This document shows positions 7,622 to 13,502 of a stretch of DNA of 14,206 nt, piece by piece (positions within the stretch are counted from its first letter, which is position 1; every line of letters begins with the position of its first letter). The translations under genes were made by a program, and so were the position numbers. The DNA is from Bacteroidota bacterium (lineage in GTDB: Bacteria; Bacteroidota; Bacteroidia; Chitinophagales; Chitinophagaceae), in NCBI GenBank assembly GCA_028877005.1, contig JAGWPI010000161.1, positions 1 to 14,206 of the forward strand, read 5' to 3'. A model generated the notes under the pieces. That model searched no databases. It was not told the DNA's origin and worked only from the letters and a program-made list of their open reading frames with translations.

Positions 7622-8677
7622 TTATTTTTTTATTTGAATTGGGGTACCGGAAAGGAGACTTAATAAAACATCTTGTTTTTCTACAATTACATTTTTGCCT
7701 ATTAGCTCGGGATTGTTTATTATAATTCCATTTTCTCCTGTTTGTAAAATTTGAACTTCAATAGGTGTAGCTTTATCATTGTTGGCAACAAATACATAGC
7801 TTTTTCCATTTCTGTTTAATACAGCATCAAATGGGAGTAGAATAGATTTTCCGTTAAATACAACTACATCAATGGGTACACGTTCGCCACTTAGTAAATT
7901 TAAATGATCAATATTTATTCTATACTCAGCTAAACTATTGATGGTACTGTTAAGTGGTTTTACAGAATAAAAGAGATTATTTTTTATAACACCCTTCACC
8001 ACCAGTTGAGCGGGCAAACTAACTTTTAAGTAAGCGCCTTTGGTGGTGCTGATAAAAGCCAAAGGTTGTCCGGACATTGCTATATCACCTACATTGGCGG
8101 TAGTTTTAGAAATAACACCAGAAACAGGCGCAGTAATAGTGGTATAAGTTAAAGTATTATTTAAATCGTTTTTGTTTTGTTGAAGTGATGCTATTTTAGA
8201 CTCAGTTTCGGTAATTTTTGATATTTCATTTTCTGATTGTTCTTTTGATGCTCCTTTTACTGCCATCAATTCTATTGTTCTTTTATGCATGGCATTTAGG
8301 TTATCGAGCGATGTTTGTAATGCTTTTATTTGTGCATTGATGCTTTCAATATTTGATGTAATTGCTGTGTTATCTAATCGGGCAATTACTTCACCGGCAT
8401 TAACACTAGTACCTGTTGGTAGTATTTGTAAGATACGTGCCGGAATTTTGGTAGATATTATAACATCTTGGTCATTTTGTACCTGCGCTATATAAGGTAA
8501 TGTAAGTGTGTTTTGATTGTATTGTAGTGTGGTAGTTGAAACCGTAATTGGAAAACGCTGTGCAACAGGTGCATCTGCATCGCGTTGCTTGGCTTTTTTA
8601 ATTGCAATTATTCCACCTGCAATAATAATTACCACTATAATTGCGCTAATACTGTAGTTGATTATTTGTTTTTTCAT
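7622..8677 (-). CDS. RND efflux periplasmic adaptor (membrane fusion protein)
   Basis: A 351-residue HlyD/AcrA-type adaptor. A single hydrophobic helix at residues 7-27 without a lipobox anchors it in the inner membrane. Two lipoyl half-motifs, VIISTKIPARILQILPTG (72-89) and TYTTITAPVSGVISKTTANV (177-196), flank a coiled-coil hairpin at about 105-172. Beta-barrel and membrane-proximal domains follow. It bridges the inner-membrane pump and the outer-membrane channel. The start is fixed by an ATGA overlap with the stop of the upstream TolC-like gene, which indicates translational coupling; the pump gene follows after 6 bp. No His- or Cys-rich metal-binding segment is present in the tail, so the substrate remains open. 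Confidence 0.94.
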   Translation of the reverse strand: MKKQIINYSISAIIVVIIIAGGIIAIKKAKQRDADAPVAQRFPITVSTTTLQYNQNTLTLPYIAQVQNDQDVIISTKIPARILQILPTGTSVNAGEVIARLDNTAITSNIESINAQIKALQTSLDNLNAMHKRTIELMAVKGASKEQSENEISKITETESKIASLQQNKNDLNNTLTYTTITAPVSGVISKTTANVGDIAMSGQPLAFISTTKGAYLKVSLPAQLVVKGVIKNNLFYSVKPLNSTINSLAEYRINIDHLNLLSGERVPIDVVVFNGKSILLPFDAVLNRNGKSYVFVANNDKATPIEVQILQTGENGIIINNPELIGKNVIVEKQDVLLSLLSGTPIQIKK

Positions 8678-9978
8678 TTTACAATAGTTTGAATGTCATT
8701 GCCATAAATAACAGCTAGTTTCATTAGGGTTTGCCAAATTTGTGCCTGGGTTTTGTACAGTTTTGTTTTTTCAAATACAACATCATCTTCGTATTTTAAG
8801 TAATCTTCAATAGTCATTTGGTCTATTGAGAAACTAACTTTGGCAGTTTGTAATAGGGTTTCTTTTTCTTTTATTGAATTTTGGTATAATTGAACAGCGT
8901 GTTGTAATAGTTGTAAAGTGTTTAATAGTTGTTGGGCTTGTGTTTGAAGGCTTTGTGTAGCTATACTTAGTTCGTTGTTGGTGCTTTCAACATTTATTTT
9001 AGATTGATTAATTTTTGCCCATTGACTTTTGTTAAATAGTGGAAATTTCAATAATAATCCCATAGTGGTGTAACTAGTATTAATGCTTTTGTTATTGTTA
9101 TAAGCATTGGCAAAATTGTTGGTATAATTGCCTAGTAAATAAAGTGACGGTAATAATTTATCTTTTTCTGATTGTAATGATAATTGCGCTGCTGTTACTT
9201 TTTTTTGAAGGGGTAATAGCGATTTTATTTCACCTTCTTTAATATTATCAATCTGTTGCATGGGTATAGCTTCTGTAATTGAAACACCTGTTAAGTTGGC
9301 AATGGTTGCTGTTATTTCTTCCTTTTGAATATGTAAATCATTTTTTAAAATATCTAATTCATTAATGGCATTATTAATATTGGTTAGTACTGTTTCGGGG
9401 GCTCTACCATTGTTTACTTTTACTACAATTACGGATTTTGTAATGAGTAATGAATTGCGCTTACTACTCAATGCACTATCTAATTGTTGCAGGTAAATTA
9501 AATTGGCGTTACTGCTTACAATAATAGCTTCATTCTTAATTAAGTTAAGATACTGTTGGTCAACTGCTGCTTCAATACCTATTTTTGCTTGTGATGATAG
9601 GGTATAAATTGATTTTACAAATATGGGCATGGCAATGGCTGCACCTAATCGATAAATATTTTTACTAAAAGGCTGAGGTATAGATTGATTTTGTACCATA
9701 GGTAATAATTCATTAGGTGGTAATGGGTACATGCTGGTTGGAATGGATGCATAATCATATTTTCCTATGGCATCTATATCGGGATAGAATTGGCTGTTGA
9801 TGATTTTTTTTGCAGCTTTAGCTTGTTCAATTTTTAAAACATCGCTTTTGGAAATTGGCTGTTGTTTTAACTGTGTAAAAAGATATTGCAGGTTATTATT
9901 TGTTTGTGTTTTTGCAAAGAATGGAAGCAGCAGTATACACAAACACCAACCTAATATTAGTAGGGTATTTTTTTTCAT
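8674..9978 (-). CDS. TolC-family outer membrane efflux channel
   Basis: A 434-residue outer-membrane factor. It opens with a signal peptide (MKKN, hydrophobic core LLILGWCLCILLLPFF, likely cleavage near residues 22-25, before QTNN). The mature protein is long and helical with two similar halves; Leu/Gln/Asn-rich helical segments at about 150-255 and 340-430 alternate with beta stretches such as AIAMPIFVKSIYTLSSQ and GLLLKFPLFNKSQW, which is the TolC duplication pattern. It forms the trimeric tunnel through the outer membrane. It is the first gene of the efflux operon, overlapping the adaptor gene by four bases. The 164-bp region upstream contains a CRP/FNR-like dyad, a -7-like box and a perfect inverted repeat, all listed separately. 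Confidence 0.92.
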   Translation of the reverse strand: MKKNTLLILGWCLCILLLPFFAKTQTNNNLQYLFTQLKQQPISKSDVLKIEQAKAAKKIINSQFYPDIDAIGKYDYASIPTSMYPLPPNELLPMVQNQSIPQPFSKNIYRLGAAIAMPIFVKSIYTLSSQAKIGIEAAVDQQYLNLIKNEAIIVSSNANLIYLQQLDSALSSKRNSLLITKSVIVVKVNNGRAPETVLTNINNAINELDILKNDLHIQKEEITATIANLTGVSITEAIPMQQIDNIKEGEIKSLLPLQKKVTAAQLSLQSEKDKLLPSLYLLGNYTNNFANAYNNNKSINTSYTTMGLLLKFPLFNKSQWAKINQSKINVESTNNELSIATQSLQTQAQQLLNTLQLLQHAVQLYQNSIKEKETLLQTAKVSFSIDQMTIEDYLKYEDDVVFEKTKLYKTQAQIWQTLMKLAVIYGNDIQTIVK

Positions 9979-10055
9979 TTTTATTTTATTTATCCATAAA
10001 ACAATATTATAGGTATATATATGAAAGTGCTAAGTAAATGGTATCAGCAAGCATG

Positions 10056-10088
10056 TATTTATATTAATAATATTGTATAATATAAATA
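10056..10088. repeat. Perfect 11-bp inverted repeat in the efflux operon leader
   Basis: The arms TATTTATATTA (10056-10066) and TAATATAAATA (10078-10088) are exact reverse complements around an 11-base spacer. The whole structure is A/T in its stem. It lies just downstream of the predicted -7 box, so it would fall at the very 5' end of the transcript. It could be an operator for a dimeric repressor or an mRNA 5' stem. It is a poor intrinsic terminator, as the stem has no G/C pairs and no U tract follows. Confidence 0.5.
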
Positions 10089-10092
10089 TTAG

Positions 10093-10100
10093 CTAAGTTA
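10093..10100 (-). promoter_or_regulatory. Putative -7 promoter element of the efflux operon
   Basis: On the minus strand this reads TAACTTAG, five of six defined positions of TAnnTTTG. It starts 29.5 bp after the centre of the dyad at 10122-10137, the same distance as at the peroxiredoxin unit. It would give a leader of about 110 bases. The match alone is weak in such AT-rich DNA. Confidence 0.35.
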
Positions 10101-10121
10101 ATTATGGTATTTTAAAAAATC

Positions 10122-10137
10122 TATGATAAATATCATG
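10122..10137. promoter_or_regulatory. CRP/FNR-type dyad upstream of the efflux operon
   Basis: The core at 10123-10136 is ATGATA-AA-TATCAT, a perfect inverted repeat that fits the FNR-like form TGAT-N4-ATCA. On the minus strand its core TGATATTTATCA differs from the plus-strand core of the arsR site, TGATATTTGTCA, at one base. It lies 144 bp upstream of the TolC-like start and six bases after the DinB-like stop codon. A T run follows it on the minus strand after three bases, so a very weak terminator for the upstream operon is an alternative reading. Confidence 0.5.
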
Positions 10138-10142
10138 TGTTA

Positions 10143-10595
10143 CTAAGAAGCATACTTTAAAATTAAACCTAACTGTCCTGCATGATAAGCCGTGTGTGAT
10201 ATAATTCTGCCTAAAGCTGCTGCTTTTGTTTTAGTACCAAATTCTTTGGTAGTAATTAATTCCTGCCAAACATAATCCGGTTGTTGTTCAATGATGAATT
10301 TTAATTGGTCAAAAGCCAAATGTTGGTAATTTAAAATAGGCTCTAGTTGTGTCCATTCTCCGGTATCATGTTGGGCAATAATAGTTTTGGCATGTACTTG
10401 TATATTTTTAGCACCAAACACATTTTTTGCAAATAGTAGCTCCACATCTGCAATATGCCTAATTAAGAAGCCTGCACTATTTTGTGTACCGATTAATTTT
10501 TTGGTAAGGGCTTCCTCTTTTAAGTTGTTGAGTAAATTGGTAAACCTAGTGCGGGCTTCCAACCAGGTGGCAAGGTATGCTTCGGTAGTTGTCAT
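10143..10595 (-). CDS. DinB-family four-helix protein
   Basis: A 150-residue protein of the DinB/YfiT-like metalloenzyme fold. The three His ligands of the fold can be placed: His47 in FLIRHIADVE (helix 2), and His134 and His138 in IISHTAYHAGQLG (helix 4), the usual HxxxH. Members bind a divalent metal, and some transfer low-molecular-weight thiols such as bacillithiol or mycothiol to electrophiles; most are uncharacterised. It is the last gene of the ArsR-led unit, starting 10 bp after the permease stop, so it is probably co-transcribed with metalloid-resistance genes. That context makes thiol-linked detoxification an attractive but unproven role. There are no cysteines and no signal peptide, so it acts in the cytoplasm. 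Confidence 0.85.
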   Translation of the reverse strand: MTTTEAYLATWLEARTRFTNLLNNLKEEALTKKLIGTQNSAGFLIRHIADVELLFAKNVFGAKNIQVHAKTIIAQHDTGEWTQLEPILNYQHLAFDQLKFIIEQQPDYVWQELITTKEFGTKTKAAALGRIISHTAYHAGQLGLILKYAS

Positions 10596-10605
10596 TTGTA
10601 TAAGT

Positions 10606-11580
10606 TTATAAGATGATATTAAATAGATAGCCGGATAGTATCATGAAAAATGTAATAGTGCCAAAGTAAATGGCAATTAATTTCCAGTTCATTACTTTTT
10701 TAAGTAACATAGCTTCCGGGAGGGATAAGCCAATAACACCCATCATAAATGCTATAGCAGTTCCTAGTGGTACACCCTTTGCTACTAACACTTGAATAAC
10801 CGGTATTACCCCTGCGGCATTACTATACATAGGCACACCCATTATTACTGCTAGGGGTACAGCATACCATTGTCCCTTGTTAATGTAATGCTCAAAAAAT
10901 CCGGTTGGTAAAAATCCATGCATGGCACCTCCAATAGCAATACCCACAATTATATAAATAGAAACATTCTTAACAATATTAAAAGCCTCTTTTAAAATAT
11001 TCGGCATTCTTTTGCTTAATGAAAGATGTTCTGTTTCCAAGAATTCTTCTGTGTGTGCATTTACTATAATATTTTGAACCCAAGGTGTTAAATGTTTTTC
11101 TAATTTTAATTTACCCAAAGTAAAGCCGCCAATAATCCCCAATACAATACCGGTTAAAACGTATAATGCCGTTACTTTAAAACCAAAGGCTCCGGCAAAT
11201 ATGGCAATAGCAACTTCATTTACCAACGGGGCGGTAATTAGGTAGGTGAACGTAATACCCAATGGAATGCCACCTTTTACAAATCCAATAAAAAGCGGCA
11301 CCGATGAGCAGGAACAAAATGGGGTTATAACGCCAAAGGAAGAGGCAAAAATATATTCAAAGCCATACAATTTATTTCTGCTTAAATAATTACGTAACTT
11401 ATCAACCGGGAAATATGCATTTACAATACCCATAACCGTGGTAATAGCAAACAGTAGTATAAAAATTTTAAGGGTATCAAAAACAAAAAAATTGAGTGCT
11501 TCTCCTAAATGGCTTTGAGCTGAAACGCCCAAAGCCTGGTAAATTAGCCAATCTGCAAAGTATTGTAACCAATCAAACAT
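10606..11580 (-). CDS. ArsP/SO_0444-family permease (PF03773 type)
   Basis: A 324-residue membrane protein with about eight hydrophobic helices. The family hallmarks are present: ITPFCSCSSVPLFIGF (residues 85-100, with Cys89 and Cys91), ITAPLVNEVAIA (115-126), GVPMYSNAAGVIPVI (248-262) and GLSLPEAMLL (284-293). A cytosolic loop rich in charged residues lies at about 155-195. Characterised relatives export trivalent organoarsenicals (ArsP) or are linked to copper and zinc efflux (SO_0444 type); the conserved CSCS cysteines are thought to bind the soft metal or metalloid. Here the partners (ArsR, miniature thioredoxin, rhodanese with Cys pairs) favour a thiophilic substrate such as As(III), organoarsenical or Sb(III). 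It starts 19 bp after the rhodanese gene and ends 10 bp before the DinB-like gene. Confidence 0.9.
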   Translation of the reverse strand: MFDWLQYFADWLIYQALGVSAQSHLGEALNFFVFDTLKIFILLFAITTVMGIVNAYFPVDKLRNYLSRNKLYGFEYIFASSFGVITPFCSCSSVPLFIGFVKGGIPLGITFTYLITAPLVNEVAIAIFAGAFGFKVTALYVLTGIVLGIIGGFTLGKLKLEKHLTPWVQNIIVNAHTEEFLETEHLSLSKRMPNILKEAFNIVKNVSIYIIVGIAIGGAMHGFLPTGFFEHYINKGQWYAVPLAVIMGVPMYSNAAGVIPVIQVLVAKGVPLGTAIAFMMGVIGLSLPEAMLLKKVMNWKLIAIYFGTITFFMILSGYLFNIIL

Positions 11581-11599
11581 AAATTATTATTTTATTATT

Positions 11600-12052
11600 T
11601 TAACAACATGTACTACCTGAATTGTCGGTTGAATCGCAACATGAGCCGGTGTTTTGTGTGTTGGTGGAAGAAGAATCGCAACATCCGCTTGTTGTATTGC
11701 CAAGTACTGATGCCACATTTCCGCGTACCGGGAATCCCTTTTGTGCCCAGCGCACAATACCGTGTTGCATGTTCACCACCAAAGAAGGGTCATAACCATG
11801 GTTTAGTAAAAAGCCTGCTGCACGTAAACTACGTCCACCGCCGTTACATACCATCACTAATTTTTTTTGTTTAGGTAATTCTTGATAACGATTTTCGAAT
11901 TCACTTAAAGGAATATAGATGATATTAGGAACATCATAAGCCAAAGTATTTATTTCCTCTTTTTCTCTTACATCCACTAATATGGCACCATCTTTTACCC
12001 ATTGTTGTGTAGTAGTTGGGCAAATTTCTTTTACTGTTTCTTGTGTTTTCAT
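11600..12052 (-). CDS. Rhodanese-like sulfurtransferase with three-pair cysteine tail
   Basis: A 150-residue protein. Residues 1-112 are a single rhodanese domain: DGAILVDVREKEE (21-33), then the active-site loop VCNGGGRSLRAAGFL (68-82) with catalytic Cys69 and Arg74, then GIVRWAQKGFPV near the end of the domain. The remaining roughly 38 residues form a Ser/Thr/Asn/Gly-rich, probably disordered tail with three vicinal cysteine pairs, Cys124-125, Cys138-139 and Cys149-150, the last two residues of the protein. Such pairs are typical soft-metal or As(III) ligands. Rhodaneses carry persulfide sulfur on the active Cys. The gene sits between a miniature thioredoxin and the permease, with gaps of 11 and 19 bp. 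The domain has no signal peptide. A sulfur-donor role, a metalloid chaperone role, or both, are inferred. Confidence 0.9.
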   Translation of the reverse strand: MKTQETVKEICPTTTQQWVKDGAILVDVREKEEINTLAYDVPNIIYIPLSEFENRYQELPKQKKLVMVCNGGGRSLRAAGFLLNHGYDPSLVVNMQHGIVRWAQKGFPVRGNVASVLGNTTSGCCDSSSTNTQNTGSCCDSTDNSGSTCC

Positions 12053-12063
12053 ATTATATTATT

Positions 12064-12303
12064 TTATTGGGTTAACAATTGTTTAATTTCATTTATTTCT
12101 GCAATACGTCCTTTGATAACTGCTTTATCGTTAATCATTAAAACCGGTGTAGTTAATACATTGTACTGCATCATTTCTTCTATGTCTTCAATTTTTTTTA
12201 CATCAGCGTCAATGCCGGTTTGTTTTAGGGCTTCTATTACATTGTTATAGGTTGTTTTGCATTTGGGGCAACCGGGTCCTAGAACTTTAATACTTGTTTT
12301 CAT
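12064..12303 (-). CDS. Miniature thioredoxin (redox-active disulfide protein 2 family)
   Basis: A 79-residue protein with a minimal thioredoxin fold: strand IKVLGPG, active site CPKC (Cys12, Cys15), a helix, DADVKKIED, then TTPVLMIND with the cis-Pro at residue 53 and VIKGRI. It matches the thioredoxin_3 / TM0996-MTH895 family, which is often encoded beside ArsR regulators and PF03773 permeases. It is probably a cytosolic dithiol reductase, or a dithiol metal donor to the permease, in metalloid handling; the exact partner is unknown. The length is normal for the family. It lies 12 bp after the acetolactate-decarboxylase-like gene and 11 bp before the rhodanese. Confidence 0.92.
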   Translation of the reverse strand: MKTSIKVLGPGCPKCKTTYNNVIEALKQTGIDADVKKIEDIEEMMQYNVLTTPVLMINDKAVIKGRIAEINEIKQLLTQ

Positions 12304-12315
12304 GATTGATTTAAT

Positions 12316-13044
12316 TTATGGTTTATTAATGTGTGGAATTAATAATTGAATAGGTGCTGTTTCATCAAAAACAACTTCATCTAAATGACCTGCCTGATAT
12401 TTATTACCCAGGCGGTAATGAACATGTATATAGCTTTTTATGTGTGTAAATATGTTTTGATGATGTTGTGAATAAAAGCCCAATAGCTGGGCATATTGTT
12501 CATGAATTATTTGAGGATAGTTGGCATTTTTCATATCAGCCATGTTGGTGGTAGTAGGTTCGGCATACATAATATGCCCTTTTCCAGATTTCATTTTACC
12601 AAAAATTAAAAACGGGAATGCTTCTGAGGTATCTATTCCGTTTAATGCTGCCTGATATGCCACCGCCGCTTGTAATGCTTGCAACGATGAAATGGGATTA
12701 ATTATATTAACGGTATCCCACTTAGGTATATTAGCATAAACTAAAAAAATGGCTTTTAAAGGATGAACGTTTTTTTTGAGATATGGCTCTTTATTTTCAT
12801 TAACTGCTGCCACAAGCGGCATACCATCCCAAACAATAATTTCTCCTTGCATAAATTCGGCAGGGCCTAAAGCATACAAATTTTTTTGAATTAAGGTATC
12901 AACCATAATAGCAGCTGTAAGGCCGTTTGCTTTTTGCATTTCTTGCATACTACCTTTATACTGCACGGGGTTAGTTTGCGCATACATGGCAGGCATTAAT
13001 CCCAGCCCTAAGAGTAAACAGATTATTTTTTTCATTTTATTCAT
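12316..13044 (-). CDS. Exported acetolactate decarboxylase-like protein
   Basis: A 242-residue protein with a signal peptide (MNKMKKIICLLLGLGLMP, likely cleavage after AMYA at residue 22). The body follows the alpha-acetolactate decarboxylase fold: FMQGEIIVWDGMPLVA (64-79, Glu68), LLGFYSQHHQ (187-196), and the zinc-site pattern YIHVHYRLG plus AGHLDEVVF giving His207, His209 and His220. In a by-eye comparison with Bacillus-type enzymes, the catalytic Arg appears to be replaced (KSGKGHIM region, around His157) and the late Glu is missing near the end (APIQLLIP). So the metal site is kept but decarboxylase activity is doubtful. It is the second gene of the ArsR unit, 31 bp after arsR and 12 bp before the thioredoxin, an unexpected place for acetoin metabolism. 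A periplasmic metal-binding or altered enzymatic role is possible. Confidence 0.75.
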   Translation of the reverse strand: MNKMKKIICLLLGLGLMPAMYAQTNPVQYKGSMQEMQKANGLTAAIMVDTLIQKNLYALGPAEFMQGEIIVWDGMPLVAAVNENKEPYLKKNVHPLKAIFLVYANIPKWDTVNIINPISSLQALQAAVAYQAALNGIDTSEAFPFLIFGKMKSGKGHIMYAEPTTTNMADMKNANYPQIIHEQYAQLLGFYSQHHQNIFTHIKSYIHVHYRLGNKYQAGHLDEVVFDETAPIQLLIPHINKP

Positions 13045-13075
13045 CGTTTTTTTGCGATTGATAAGGGTAAAAAAA

Positions 13076-13381
13076 TTATTGAAAAAATTCGTTGAAATAC
13101 TTTTTTGCTTCAGCCCAAGCAGCTTGATTGATACAATATTTAATGCGTGGCGGCATTACATCTCCTTGTATGAGGCCTGCCTCTTTCAATTCTTTTAAAT
13201 GTTGCGAAATAGTTGATTGCGCCATTGGAATTTCTTCAGTAAAATCGCCGGTGAAGCAACAAGATTGACGGTCTAAGAATTGTAATATTCTAATACGAAT
13301 AGGGTGCGACAAAGCTTTTGCATAACGTGCAATTTTTTCTTCTTGTAATGAATAATCAATAATGGTAGTGGTTCGTTGCAT
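13076..13381 (-). CDS. ArsR/SmtB-family transcriptional repressor
   Basis: A 101-residue winged-helix repressor. The core KALSHPIRIRILQFL (22-36) and the recognition region MAQSTISQHLKELKEAGLI (53-71) are typical of ArsR proteins, followed by the wing (VMPPRIKYCINQ, 75-86). Candidate sensor cysteines are the vicinal pair Cys41-Cys42 in RQSCCFTGDF, near the position of the CVC motif of type I ArsR, and Cys83 in the wing. Three thiols would suit As(III) or Sb(III), but their geometry is inferred. ArsR proteins leave DNA when metal binds and so release their own operon. It is the first gene of a six-gene unit, and a near-perfect palindrome at 13397-13418 in its own promoter is the likely operator. 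Confidence 0.93.
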   Translation of the reverse strand: MQRTTTIIDYSLQEEKIARYAKALSHPIRIRILQFLDRQSCCFTGDFTEEIPMAQSTISQHLKELKEAGLIQGDVMPPRIKYCINQAAWAEAKKYFNEFFQ

Positions 13382-13396
13382 ATGCTGTTCTAATAG

Positions 13397-13418
13397 TTCA
13401 TCGCAAATTTACGATGAA
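13397..13418. promoter_or_regulatory. Candidate ArsR operator
   Basis: The arms TTCATCG (13397-13403) and CGATGAA (13412-13418) are exact inverted repeats. The eight bases between them are also nearly symmetrical, so 10 of 11 base pairs of the 22-bp site match. It ends 15 bp before the arsR ATG and contains the -7 promoter box, so bound repressor would block RNA polymerase. Dyads of this kind are usual for ArsR-family autoregulation. No binding data are available. Confidence 0.65.
13404..13411 (-). promoter_or_regulatory. -7 promoter element of the arsR operon
   Basis: On the minus strand this is TAAATTTG, a full match to the Bacteroidota -7 consensus TAnnTTTG, 22 bases before the arsR ATG. 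It lies in the centre of the candidate ArsR operator. No TTTG -33 box stands at the usual 19-21 bp upstream, which fits a promoter that depends on the activator site at 13434-13449. Confidence 0.6.
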
Positions 13419-13433
13419 GCAAGTAAAAGTTAA

Positions 13434-13449
13434 TGTGATATTTGTCACA
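13434..13449. promoter_or_regulatory. Consensus CRP-type operator upstream of arsR
   Basis: The site is TGTGA-TATTTG-TCACA, an exact match to the classical CRP consensus TGTGA-N6-TCACA. Its centre lies 30.5 bp upstream of the -7 box, which would put it at about -41 relative to transcription start, the class II activator position. It is in the 121-bp gap between the MMPL-type gene and arsR. Which CRP/FNR protein of this organism binds it is unknown. Confidence 0.6.
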
Positions 13450-13502
13450 CACACTTTAGGCTTAACAGTTAATGCCAGTAGAGGAGGGGGCGGACAATAG
13501 TT

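Noticed and set aside
13459..13476. Inverted repeat GGC-TTAAC-A-GTTAA-T-GCC after the MMPL-type gene
   Set aside because: Considered as a terminator, but the loop would be one base unless the stem frays, there is a bulge and no T tract follows on the minus strand.
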